A DNA stretch of 64,000 bases from Protonemura montana (taxonomy: Eukaryota > Arthropoda > Insecta > Plecoptera > Nemouridae), in contig OX387606.1 in assembly GCA_947568835.1 (NCBI GenBank), positions 19,129,940 through 19,193,939 on the forward strand, given 5' to 3'. Every line of letters starts with the position of its first letter. Position 1 is the stretch's first letter. Shown piece by piece: positions 11,868 to 23,590 of the stretch. The notes under the pieces are model-generated. The model had not been told where the DNA came from. It saw only the letters and a program-made list of their open reading frames with translations, and did not search any database. The position numbers and the translations under genes were made by a program.

Positions 11868-14800
11868 CTTCAATGGCCCATTTCGCGCCGCCTTGAGTCA
11901 ACTTTCTCAACACACTCGCGCTGCGTCAACAGACTCAAGACGACCTGGCCAGTAGGCCTTCAATCCAAGGAAATAGTGGTCGGTAGTGGGGGAAAGCCGG
12001 TTAATGCGCCTTGTTTTTAGACTATTGTTGCTACACATGTGTTCGGCAGAAAACTTGTTCCAGGCGCAATCACCGACAGTTGGTCGGTTATAAATAGCGA
12101 ACGGTGAAAAAATCGAACCGGTGGATAGGATCGAATTTTATAATTTTGCACCCCATTTCAGGCTTAACAATTTGGAACAATTGTCCAGATAGGGGCGATC
12201 GAAGCTGGCTCGCTAATGCCATGGTCCTCGGCTCTGCCTGGGGGCGTTGGTCCACCTTTAAGCCAAGGTTCTCAGGGGTGGGGTATAGCCATTCCTTCCT
12301 GTCTCAGCTTGGTCTCAGCTAGTCTCAGCCTGGGTATGAAGACTTGACGTCACGCTGTAAGAGAACGGGGTTATGCAGCGTGGGCCAGTGTGGGCTATCA
12401 GACATCCGTCCATGATCAGAACCAAAATCAGAACCACTCGATGTTTGGTACATGGTGGTACCGGAAGGGATGGTGTCACAGCAACAAAGCAGTGCCACAT
12501 GGCTAGAGACTATAAACTTGCTATAAACCCAATGACAGTTCGCATGGCTAGGAAGGCGACAACGCCACTATAGGACATTAGGGTAATCTGAGAGTTAAAC
12601 AAAATTATTTTAATGCTACACCGTGTTTATTATTATTATTACAGAATGTGCATGTTGTACGGATACAAAAAGCGTTTCAGCGAGACTGGTCCAGTTTCGC
12701 AGTCTCAGAATAATAAAAGAAAGCACCCCTTAATTGCCAATAATTAATTTTTAAATCCCAGTCCGCTTTGCCATAGAAAAATTCATGTTCAGGCGTGCAA
12801 CGGATCGTAGACACTTAATATTTTTTGATTGCAGGTGCTGGACCATGGCGCCCCTATAATGCCAAGGTTGTATGACAAACGCACGTGTTTTTGACACACT
12901 AGAACGCACGCCGAGTCAGTAACGTCACGCAGCACCTGAATGGATGCAGCGCCGGCATGCAGACCAGAACGGCGTGAAAGAGGTCGCTTTTGAAGCTGGA
13001 CAGTATTTATTTAGGCCGTTGAAAAAAAGAACCGGGAGTGTCATGCAGAAACGATCTATTTCATTCAGAGCTGTGAGATTTCTTAAGACAATTATTTTTA
13101 TTCAAGGAAAATACCTTTCAGTCAAGTTGTGGGTCTGTGCGGCCTCCCACTTTCGCTACAAGCAATCTTGTGGGGCAGATTTCAAGGTTATCATAATTTG
13201 CCAGTCAGAAAATATGCCTTATTATAATTGACCCGATGTATTTTAGTTCAACAAAAAACAAATTTTTAGCTGGCGTTTTTTATTTTATTTTAATGAGGTA
13301 AAATTAGCTATTCGTACAGTAGACAAAAAACCTTATACCATTATAACTCTATGTTTGTAATTGTTTTTCTTTGATGGTTTTATTTTGCGCTAAATTTTCC
13401 TATGCTACCAATTATGTAAAAAGGTAATTTATGATGCGAATTTCCGTTCCCCATCCAATTACTGTACAGGCCCATCATCATCCTCATCATCATGCACTCA
13501 TTCACAGAAGCCATTAGACCAGTGTCAAAGGGTCCTTTGTCAAAACAGTGCGTCGTTAAATGCAATAATCTAATATAATCAAACTAGCCGAGGGGATTTA
13601 GAGAGGGAAGAGGCAGGCATCAGAAGATCTCCATCTGTCATAGAACCAAAGGTGGAGTTGTCACCATTTCTCAGCGTAGGCTGGTGACTTAGGTGACGGC
13701 CAACACAGTTGGTGACTCCTTAGAATTGATATGCGTGGTGGTCCTGATCTTTGGTCCTGATTTAAGAGCCAACTGTCATCCTTTACCCCCGACAAGAGGT
13801 CGTTGATCTGCTTGGGCATGGCTGGTTGCAAAAAGGCGATAATTACGGGTCTTCCTTGCATTGATATTACTAAAAAATAAAATAAATACGTTTTGTTTCC
13901 ATTAGGACACAATACAAATATGAACATATTTTATTGTCATGGTATTTCCTCTCTCCTGGCTTTCTGTATTTCATCAAATAGCTTAGCGTTCACTTTTCGC
14001 TTTCCATTGACCTATTTTAACCTTTGCCTTTCTTTCAGTTACCGAAATGGTATTGGAATTCGGGGTCACCTTACAGCTGCAAAAGTAATGACAAGATTTA
14101 TTTGAGTCCAACATTTTGGTCAACGGAACCGGCATTTTCCTGCTCGATAAATAAGTAAAAAAATCATAGTGGTAGGTAAAATGATATATTTGATATACTT
14201 ACGTAGCTATCAACGTTTGAGCATTACATCATTTTTGTTTGTAAGATTTACTGGAGACGTTTGTCTTTGAAAGAAACAATATTCAATTCAACAGTACACA
14301 AGCAAATCGAAAAACACACAGCAAAGCCTAGTCATCGTGATGTATTATTTTGAATTCGACGCCAGTGAAAGCAGACGTGACGTCAGAACAGTGCAGTGGA
14401 GTGGAGTGGGTTTGGTCGTTGGAGACAGAAGGATAATCGAAAAGGCGATCTATCAGCGTCATCTACTCAGTCAGTTCACCATGCAGCTCTTGTGTGCTTT
14501 GAACCGAACGCAGTTACGTTAATTTAGTCTAATAGATTGTTAATAATTACTCCATGGTAAGACTTCTAAAATTAATTGGGTGTCTTGAGATAGGTATTCG
14601 TCTGGTTTGCCAAGCATGGGCGCCAGGCGAGGACAGTGGGTGGGGTTTAAGAATGCCACATCTTAAAAAATAGTTTGGTAGTCAGTTTATTGTAATCCTC
14701 AGAAGCATACTGTACGTTCACTGTAAAATAATAACCAGAAATAACCGTTCAAATATTTGTTATCGTTGACCTAGCAAGCTGCCACCTGCTGCCACATTAC

Positions 14801-14925
14801 TAATTTACACTGTTTAGTTTCCTCAAACGACAGCACTGCCTGGAGTTTTCATTACCTTTTCCTGGTGTTTCAGGTGCTTGATGCTTGGATGCAATGAAAT
14901 TAATTCGAATCAATGCCCACTAAAT
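11868..14925. other. Divergent intergenic region between Pvr-like and Atg13
   Basis: Separates the start codons of two genes transcribed away from each other, so it should carry both promoters. No canonical promoter element could be called with confidence. An acceptor-like site (polypyrimidine tract then CAG) ends at 14,873, 52 bases before the Atg13 ATG, suggesting a spliced 5' untranslated exon. A SINE tail lies at 13,473-13,563. Short open frames at 13,661-13,927 (minus) and 14,337-14,522 (plus) are not recognisable. Confidence 0.5.
13473..13563 (+). repeat. 3' tail fragment of the 5S rRNA-derived SINE family
   Basis: Contains the ATCATCATC-rich stretch followed by CGCCATTAGACCAGTG-like and CAGTGCGTCGTTAAA blocks that end the SINE copies at 37,828-38,258 and 43,635-44,047. 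The 5S-like head is absent, so this is a 5'-truncated copy, as expected of retroposition. Confidence 0.65.
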
Positions 14926-16745
14926 ATGGCATCTCTTAAGTTAAGTATTCAGGATAAAAAGGACCTGGACAAGTTCACAAAATTTCTTGCTCTAAAAGCG
15001 GCGCAGATCATTGTTCAGTCCCGACTGGGCGATAAAGTACAGACAAAATGCAAACCACACTCATCGGGAACAGATTGGGTGAGCCATATATGTTTCCTTA
15101 TCTAATGGAATATTAAGAATTGCTTGGAAAAAATTACTGACATTTCTTTCCTTCACCAATTGTTAGTTCAACTTGGCGATACAAGACATGCCGGAGATAT
15201 TGACAGAAGCAAAAAAAGCATTGTGTGGTGAAGTTGTTACATCTAGGCTCCCATTATGTGTCGAAATATCTTTAAAAACAATTGAAGGAGATACAATGAT
15301 GCTTGAGACATGGTGTCTGGGAGTTTTACCAGAACAATGTGACCCTTCAATTCGTGTCACATATACAGTTTACAATCGAATGGGAATCTTGCTTAAATCA
15401 CTAGTATCAGTCACCAGAGTTACTCCTGCATACAAATTATCAAGAAGACAGGGTCCAGACTCTTACGGCATCTGCTATAGAATTTATCTCGGGGAGCCAC
15501 AGTTGCATACACTTGGCGAAGGCTACAAACAGGTTCGGATCGGGCAGATATGTACTCCTGTGGGAACAATCCACATGTCTGTGTCGTATCGAACTAAAAT
15601 GACGATATCTCCACAACACACTGGGAGAGACACGTCAATCATGCTGAAGAGTGATCATTTCCACCCAGATCTTAGTCCGCGTCATGCACGATACAAGCAA
15701 AGGTGAATGTACTACGTTGACTCATATACATTTTCATATAAAAATGAAGGTTACATTTTATGAATAAATTTTGAAGGTCAAAGTCAAAGCAGGGATCAAG
15801 CCAGTGTATGTATATTACATTGATACTGATAAGAACTTGCTTGTTGTTTACACTAGAAACCAATAATAATTTATTGTTGATTAGCACACCATTATGTCTC
15901 ATGAATGCCAATTATGAATTTCAGCGAAGAAAACTCAGCTTCGCTCAGCGAAACAATAAAAGTTGGAGCCTTTGCCGATAGTTGTCGCCCCCCGCCACTT
16001 CCATTGGATCCAGACTTGGACAATGTCAATGTTCCTTTTAGTAACCTTCTGACCTCAAGAATCAAAACTCCTCCACAGCAGTCCCCTCTTCAACCTCCTG
16101 CTCATGTAAGTGTAGAAATATCTGCTCTTGAAAACGAAATGGTTAAATTTGATTTTCAAGGATTAATGTCTATTTTTTAGATTCCTGGAAGCTATCACAC
16201 TTCTCCAGGAAACCTCTGCCAGGCAACAGATAATGCGGAAGACGAAGGAAATGGGAATGTAACCCCACGGTGCTCGTCTGCTGCTGACTCTAGGAGGTCA
16301 AGCTGCTCCATGCTCTCTGCTAATGATGACTTTATCATGGTTGATTTGGTAAGATAATCGATTTACATTGCTAGTAATTTATTTATCACAATTATAACTA
16401 GAAAAGCTGGTACATCATCTGGCTTGTGACAAAGTAAAGACAAGTACAACATCCCACTGCTAGATCACATCTCACTGTTAGGACAAAAACCACCTACTTT
16501 TTATTGACTTGTCATTGATGTTTGTTTTGCAGAAAACTCCCTTCGCAGGGGGTAACAGCAACAGTGAATTGAGTACGTTCTACAGAGAATGCCAAACAGC
16601 ACCGCAGCTTAAGATCTTCACAGAGGATGTTTCCGATGTTGCTCAAGCCGAAGATATTACCAAAACCCTGGAAAACTTTGAGTTGAACATAAAAGAATAC
16701 GATGAGATGCTGAACACCCTTTGCATGAATGATAATAACAACTAG
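14926..16745 (+). CDS. Atg13: Autophagy-related protein 13
   Basis: Five exons: 14926-15078, 15167-15702, 15925-16105, 16181-16348, 16533-16745; phases 0, 2, 0, 0; 416 residues. Atg13 is the adaptor subunit of the Atg1/ULK kinase complex that starts autophagosome formation. Residues about 8-190 are the HORMA domain, recognisable from [61 protein letters not shown] and [10 protein letters not shown], all closely matching animal ATG13. A proline/serine-rich disordered stretch follows (about 230-335). DDFIMVDL at about 339-346 fits the LC3/GABARAP-interacting (LIR) motif of ATG13, with F and V at the two key positions. The C-terminal exon ([12 protein letters not shown]) matches the family's end. 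The start at 14926 was chosen because [13 protein letters not shown] aligns with the family start; an in-frame ATG at 14878 lies next to a splice acceptor and is probably untranslated. Slightly shorter than human ATG13. Confidence 0.97.
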
Positions 16746-17135
16746 ATTCGGATGGAAATAATCTAAAGTTACATTCTGTTAAAAAGGTTATTTTTTGTGC
16801 AATTTTTTCAGTGAAGACTTGATGCTGTGAGCTATACCTTGGCGATATTGAGAGATGGGCTTTTTATCATATAAGTATATTCAAATTAGGTTTTGACATG
16901 GATATTTAAAATAATAACATCTTCATAAATCAAGATATTAACTTACGGAAAGTGGTGACGCGATAAAGATGCTTTAAGGGTTGCTCAGCCGGTGACTGAC
17001 TTTGTGGGAAAGCTTTGTATCATTAATAATACTATTCAACTAGCTTTTGTATAAAAGTTCTTAAGTGACAATTTTGAAGACTGATTATGTTAATTTGTTA
17101 TTGATATTTGGACATTTGTGTAATGTTATGCATGA

Positions 17136-17141
17136 ATTAAA
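17136..17141 (+). terminator. Candidate poly(A) signal of Atg13 (ATTAAA)
   Basis: ATTAAA about 390 bases after the Atg13 stop, in an AU-rich 3' region. It is a common variant of the poly(A) signal, but AT-rich DNA makes chance matches likely. The minus-strand AATAAA at 17,156-17,165 could serve the converging SMYD4 gene, so the two 3' ends may overlap. Confidence 0.35.
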
Positions 17142-17775
17142 ATAGCTGTATAATATTTATTTATTTAAAAAATATAAAGTGATACACATTTTTAAGTCAG
17201 CACAATATTAAGTTATCAACAATATCAATACAAAAAAAAATTAAATTAAAGAAATGGGGACTTAAAAGATGGATTTTAGGACAAAAGCATGAACTGCCTT
17301 CCATAACTTGATTTGTAATAAGGAGCCATAGAACTAAAACACAAGAGCCTCTTCTGTGCCTGTAGGGAAAAAGTTATAGCCTTGTGGCTCGCTTCACAAA
17401 AAAAAACTCCAATTCGGAGAGAAGTAGCTTCGCAGTTGCTTCCATTTAACAAGACATGTCTGTCCAGATGAAAGTCACTAATACGGACAAAACTTGCGGC
17501 AAAGCTTGCCGATTTAATTGTAATGGACAGAAAATGAAAAGAATGGTAGCATTTTTGCTTATTATAAATCACTTTTCAAAACTAAGTCATAGTAGGATGG
17601 CTACATTTCATGCATAGAAATTAGGGTCAACCACTGGTAACACTGAGAGATTTCCATGTTAAAGCATGCAACAAATTTCAACTACCCATCGAATAGTACT
17701 TTACATAAAAATGCATTGATTATTTTCTTGCCAAACCAAATCTAAAAAAATTAAATCTTTTGTGCCCAGATGAAA

Positions 17776-20700
17776 TCATTTGTCTGCTTCAATCATTGCT
17801 TCTAGTTCCATCTTCTTGCCAACAATTTCTTGGAGACCTTCATCCCACGGTCCGTAGTAGAGATCCATAATTTTATAAGCACGATCCAAATACTTTTTAA
17901 GTTCCTTGTACTTGCAGCTGAAAAACAAAAATTGTTTAGACACATGTGACCATTGTTGTTATTGTTTACAAGCTCTGATTACGATGAGGTTGCGACAGAG
18001 GCCATTTGGATGAATAACAAACCAAGGCCAGCAATTTCAACAATCCTGTCCCATGTTGCAAAAAAGTAGTATGCAGTGTGATTCTGATGCCAAGAGCTAC
18101 TTTGATATAATTCATTAAAGGTCTTGTCTTGTCGCCCAATATTTAGATACAACTAAAAATATTCTGATGACAATGATCTGGAACCTGGTTCATGAACTAA
18201 TTTTGTCTTGGATTAATTGACAGTCCAATGCCAGCCTAAATCTTCTCTAGGAATACAAATTGGCCCTATGGCTTAATGTAAGCTAGGCTCATAAAAAACA
18301 AGCTAGTTGCAGGTAGCATGATCCCTTTTGCGGGACCTCTAACCTTCTATTTGTGATAGCCAATGTTTTGTAAAGAAGGAGATTGAGACTTACATAAATC
18401 TTTTACTTGTTGGTTGTTCTTTTCGTAGGTCAATAATGAGTACATCTGAGAGTTTCTGCAATTCATTGGCTACTTCGATGCTCTGCTGTCCAAACTGTTC
18501 TTCAACAGCTAGCAGAGCGAGGAGCAAGAACTCTGCACTTTTCTCACAGTCGCCCAAATTCGCATGGCACCGAGCAATCATGTCTAGGCAAGCAGATCGC
18601 TGCCGATGGCTTCGATATAGACACTTATCTTGTATTTCCAAACACGAGAGAAAGTGACACAGAGCGGCTTTCTCATTTTCTGCGTCCACTTTTGTCATAC
18701 CTGTAGACAATCAGTCAATGTGAAATATTTTAAAATTAGGATTTAATATTTTGATTGAGAATCAAATTTTGATTGCACCGTACCTTGATTAAACAGAACG
18801 TCAGCCAAAGCTGAATCTTCCTCGAGACTTTTAGCATTCTGCCTTTTACCACAGTCAAGGCAACTTTTAAGGTGTGGCATTTTTCCTTTGGACGTTTTGA
18901 CAAGCGGGCCTTGGCAAAAGCAGCACAGCAGGCCATGAAATCGTTCCTGGAAAATGGATTCCAAAGGGTTCAAGGATTTTTACATTTGAGGAAATGTGCT
19001 TTAACAATGTCAATTCTACATAGTGTTCATACCTGGAAATCATTTCCTTCAGACTGCAAGCATTGGTTACAAGTGCAATCAAAGAAATACTGCAACTTTA
19101 GAGCTTCCTGTCGTTCCTTTTTAGCCATATGTCGAAAGTGGGGCCCATAACAGTTAAATACTTCCTCCCCTTTGGGAATATCTCCGCTCGCTTTCACGCA
19201 GAGGCGGTGCCCTTCGAAGCTGTTAACAATATTTGGGTCGCAAGAATGGTTCAACATGCTTGCCAAGGGGTAGATGGCAGTTGCCACACGCACTTGTGTC
19301 TCCGTTACAACCTTGCCACAAATATCTGGTGAGCTAAGTTTGGTGATAGCGTGTCCATTGCAAACTAGCTGAGCTATATGAAGTAAAATCACTTCCGATA
19401 CAAAAATGATGTCTTTCTCGCTAGCTATGTTAAAACCATTTTCAAAATAATCTGTGCAGTTCGCCAGATACAAAGAGAGCATTGTAGCAGTACAGCCGTA
19501 CTGAAATATGTCTTCACTGGTCATATCTTCTAAATGTGGCAATAGTTGATAGACATCTTTGTAAACACCGACGTCCGGTGCGAACGGAATATTGTCAGAT
19601 TTTGCAAGTGACTCGTGCTTTTTGCGCAGCGATTCCAAAGGACTGGCCTTCAGCGCAACACGCAGTCCAAGGTGGGCAATGCCAATCGAGTGGAAGATGT
19701 CGAGGCCACCGCACTCCCAGCGGTGGTACTCGTCCCAGGATTTTTGCCGGCACTTATCATCGCAGTACAATGTGAGTGTGCACTTACAGCAACTGAATCC
19801 ATGAAAAAAAAAATGTTTCAACAGATTTGTTTTTGGTTAGAATTCAGTCATTTGCACACTATTACATGGGGGTGGTGCCTAAACGGAGCAAGTAACGTAG
19901 GTAGTTAAGTCATTCACGCTCAACGTCAGACTGGTTTATCAGTAGTTATCAGATCACTGGGTAAATGGCTGACATAAATATGTAAGGTATGATTGTCTTC
20001 AGACAAGATCACACATACTGGGCTTAGGGCCATAGGATTAAGAAAAACTATTTGAAATGGGTTTTGAATGCTAAGTAAAGGGCAACTATATTTCTCGACG
20101 TTTCGTAACATGTACTAGTTACTTTTTCAAGGGTTAGAGCAGGACTGCCCTTAAAGAAGTAGCTAGTACATGTTACGAAACGTCGGGAAATATAGTTGCC
20201 CTTTACTTAGCATTCAAAACCCATTTCAAATAGTTTTTCTTAAAACTAGTGCTAAGGATAAATCAAGTAGACACAAGTCTAAAAACCATCATAGGGCAAT
20301 AGGATACTTCCAAAACCCCCCATTTTTTTTGTAGAATTACAGATCCTTAACAACAAAACATTCTTGTAAATGCAAGCGAGTAACCCCCCACAGTAGGGTG
20401 CCTTTCAATGGTGGGCCCCAAATTTTAGGCTTTGGCTGGTGCATTTCAACTCCCAGCCCAACTCTGTTCATTGTCTTTGACCAGTAATTTAATGATGTGT
20501 AAGCATGCTCTGTTTTGTTACTGAAAGTTTAAGTTTGGATATTTTTAAGGGTTACTTACGGTAGTGGTACAAATAAGTTTGCACAACAGTGATGGCAATA
20601 TCTACTGTACTGATCAGGAAGGAGAACTAAAGCGTACGGTTCTTCTGATATTAAAATTTGGCCAATTTTCACATCATCGTTGGTGATGACATGCCTCCCC

Positions 20701-22154
20701 TGTACCTTGTTATACTTTGAATCCAGTTTTTGTGAAAATTCCGACTTTCTTTCCTCGTTTAAGGCATTTTCGGCCAGTTGCTCATTGACATTCATTTTTT
20801 CCATAGCACATGCTAAAAAGGTATCGAGCTTTTCATTTAGGAATGCTGAAATGAAATAGTAAAACAAAGAAATGAGATGAAAATACTACCTACTTCTAAA
20901 GTTTGTTTTTTGTGTCGTTTTTGGTATCTTTCTCACCTTTTTTACTTTCATCGATGCATTCAGCATACTTTAGGGATTCTCTGGCTAAATCCACAGTGTC
21001 TAAAGCTATATCATACTTATTTAGAGATTCAAAACAATTAATTTTTCTGAAATACAGCTTATGTTGGAGATATTTAGGATAACCTTTTAGAAATGCCATT
21101 TCAATGTCCCTCAGGCATTCTTTGTAATATTTTAGGTGAAAGAGAACTGCAGATCTGTTTCCTAATGCCAGAGACAGCTCAGTGCTTGATTCCGGAGCAT
21201 GACGCACGCTCTCGGAATACATCGACAAACTGGTAATGTTGTCATACGCTTGGAACTTCTCATTACCGCGTGTTCGAAAAAGTCTCGATTTCTTTTCTGA
21301 CTTTTCATACTTTTGCTTAGTGCACATACTTTTCATCCAACGCAACAGTGGATCCCTAAAACACAAAAATGTATCTGTAGTTCAGAAAATATCCTAGGAA
21401 GGATATTCTAGCAAAGGCACTTCATTTTGACAAGTAGTTGGACAAGTAGTAGGGGTGCATGAGAGACGTAAATAAAGTAAGGCATCTCGAAAGTAAAGTG
21501 CCTATTTAGAAGAGTATCTTGCTTGGTGACCAATCAATATATACCTACTTGGTCCCAGATTAAATTGTCAGAGACCTTTTTTTATATTGTTGTGATACTC
21601 CTTGCTTAACCCAATGCCCCGATGCCTAGAAAGTGTTACTTACTTTCTGACATTTTTCAAGGTGTACTTTGAGTTTTAGCTACTTTATTGAAAGTTTCAT
21701 TTAAGGCTTCAGTGAGAAACCTTTCCTCCAGGCACTGACTTTTACAGGTTAACCCCATGGTTAAGAGTATCGTCATGTATCGTAGACTACCTTGCTAATT
21801 ACTAAATGCAAATAGATTTCTTTCTCTTTACAAACAATGCAAAATTATGTTTCTTCTGCTACATTTAACTACCAGCTGCAAATATATTCTCCCATCAAGG
21901 CTAAGGATAATATTAAATTCATCTCTCCTTATGCAAAAACCCACGCTCTGCCACTTGAAACGAAAGGATTGGAATTGGGTTTTAGCAAATTATTTAGATA
22001 GTCTTTCTAAATATTACCTGTATACCTCCTGGTGGTAGCACAGTTCAATAACATTTTTAGAGCACTCTTTCAGTGCTGTATCTTCAAAGGATGGATCAAC
22101 TATTGCTGCTGAAGATAAGGTATTAAGAAGTTCTTGCCATGTTAACGAAGCCAT
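17776..22154 (-). CDS. SMYD4: SMYD4-type SET and MYND domain protein
   Basis: Seven exons: 22154-22018, 21355-20937, 20845-20560, 19792-19033, 18946-18784, 18700-18394, 17917-17776; phases 2, 1, 2, 0, 1, 2; 737 residues plus stop, near the human length of about 800. SMYD proteins are predicted protein lysine methyltransferases; SMYD4 is set apart by an N-terminal TPR region, seen here at about 50-180 (GNEKFQ, LALGNRSAVLFHL, CLRDIEMAF). The SET N-part (VKIGQILISEEPYAL) precedes the MYND zinc finger (CHHC, CCKC, YCDDKC, HRWEC, about 268-310), which spans the exon 3/4 junction. The SET core motifs are intact: MLNHSCDPN near 460-468 and GEEVFNCYGPH near 489-499. A post-SET cysteine cluster (CTCNQC, then Cys pairs in exon 5) and helical TPR-like C-terminal repeats follow. 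A donor at 22,026 was rejected because it breaks the frame; CAG|GTAATA after 22018 keeps it. The substrate is unknown. Confidence 0.95.
20038..20243. mobile_element. Foldback/MITE palindrome in a SMYD4 intron
   Basis: A 206-bp inverted repeat in the intron between SMYD4 exons 3 and 4. The arms of about 86 bp differ at only about two positions (84 or so match), separated by a ~34-base loop. TTAA stands at both outer ends (20,038-20,041 and 20,240-20,243), which could be a TTAA target duplication of piggyBac type, but TTAA is also part of the palindrome. Related sequence (GTTACTTTATCAAGGGTTAAAG type) occurs at bases 1-50 and in a second palindrome at 41,192-41,305. Confidence 0.75.
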
Positions 22155-22741
22155 GATTCAATTTCGTAAGTGGGTTATTTCGCAAGAGAGCAACAAGTGG
22201 GCTCAATGTGTGCGTGACCAACGATGAATTCAATTAGGAATGTGAAAACTTCCAGGAAAATAAGCGAGTCCAGAGTGTTTAGCATGGGCGTTTTTTTATG
22301 CTATTAAAAAGTTAGGTGTTAGCATAGAAAAATTATGGGTTTATTAGAGAAGGATTTTAGAAAAAATCTGTGTATTTGAGGTTAAAAAAGCACCGCAGTT
22401 GTTTGCGGAACGCGTTATTGGTATTTTTTGACGTCCATAGACACAATTCAATCTGAAAATAAGCTGCAGTGAAGTTTAATTGACGGGGTTGAGCCGCGTA
22501 TCTAGGCTCCTAAGCACGGAAACCCACTCTTTTATTTCATGTGTCTCAGGCACTGGTCTCAGGATTACCTCGCTCGAAACGTGAATGTCAGGTTAGGTTG
22601 GTATAGGCCAAAGACTATTGGCTAATGCTGCATAATAAACTGTTCATGGAGACAAGCGCGGTGAAAATGAATACAAAATAATTACTAATATATAATAATA
22701 AATAAGAAAATAAGAAACAAATAATTCGTAGTCAATTGTGT

Positions 22742-22825
22742 CGGTGTACAACAAGAAGGCTGGAACCTTGTTCTTCTGATGTTGCAAAATAGAAGAACGA
22801 TGTTCCAGCCTCCTTGGTGAACAAA
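22742..22825. ncRNA. MicroRNA-precursor-like hairpin (candidate)
   Basis: Arms of about 35 bases enclose a 13-base loop. The core GGCTGGAAC and GTTCTTCT blocks of the left arm (22,742-22,777) are matched by AGAAGAAC and GTTCCAGCC on the right (22,791-22,825), with scattered mismatches as in animal microRNA precursors. The minus-strand reading forms more G-U wobbles than the plus strand. No expression evidence is available, and a short transposon palindrome would look the same. Confidence 0.35.
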
Positions 22826-22947
22826 TATCGTTTGGTGTAGTAAAAGCCTTACGAAGCACTGATGACTCAAATCGCATGTCGTTAAAATCAACGTAATCAA
22901 TCTTAACGATTTGCACAATTAAATTTGGGTGTACCTGAGGTCTCTTC

Positions 22948-23270
22948 GTGTACTTTTTTTAATGTTTTTGTCAAAATGAACACAATTTTCATTTTTGATT
23001 TTGATGTGCTAAGCCTGTAAGTTTTAGATGGTATCGTCCATGCACGAAATACTCATATAAACATGATTTTGGGTCACTTTGAGTACATTTTTATAGTTTT
23101 TTATTAAAGGACACAATCTCTCTTTTTGATTTTGGTGCTTGATTTTGTATTTAATGGTATCATTATCTTTGAACGTAGAACTAAAATTAACTTGATTTTG
23201 AGTGTGCGCGGGATCATTTTGTGGACTTTTCAAGTTATTTTCTATGTATTATTGTTGAAACACATATCTT
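22948..23270. repeat. Degenerate ~135-bp tandem repeat, about 2.4 copies
   Basis: Units start near 22,948, 23,082 and 23,221. Shared landmarks are CACAAT followed by TTTTTGATTTTG, then TGGTATC, then TGATTTTG followed by AGTG/GGTC. Identity between units is low, so it is an old duplication. No function is suggested. Confidence 0.4.
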
Positions 23271-23590
23271 AGATGTCAAAGTACATTGCAATATACTTTG
23301 CTTTATGTTGATTTTATCGTCATGCGAGTGAAGGCACTTATACTTTTTAACGCGTTTGAAACACCAAACGATATTTGAATACCTACACAAGAAACAAAAA
23401 AACACACACATACAAGTGATTTTTTTTCTGGGGTAATTGAAATTGAAGATTTTGCATGCCCTTGCTGCGCCAGGAGTTGGAAGCTGTGAAGGGATGTTAG
23501 AATCATGTGTGTCCTGCTGCTCTCTAGTTCCTGTTTGACTAGACCGGGTGGCTGAAGGAGCAAGTCGCCACCAAACACGTCAGTTAGGAT

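Larger units (their letters stand above)
22155..23582. other. Intergenic stretch upstream of SMYD4
   Basis: Begins at the SMYD4 start and should hold its promoter. No recognisable coding exon. It contains the hairpin at 22,742-22,825 and the degenerate tandem repeat at 22,948-23,270. A minus-strand open frame at 22,644-22,916 runs across the hairpin and has no known domain. Confidence 0.5.

Noticed and set aside
14878-14925. Upstream in-frame ATG for Atg13
   Set aside because: It lies 5 bases after a likely splice acceptor and adds residues not seen in the family; the AT-G at 14,926 aligns with the known start.
22019-22026. Alternative SMYD4 exon 1 donor GAG|GTATAC
   Set aside because: Joining here to exon 2 shifts the frame into an early stop. 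CAG|GTAATA eight bases downstream keeps the frame into the TPR region.
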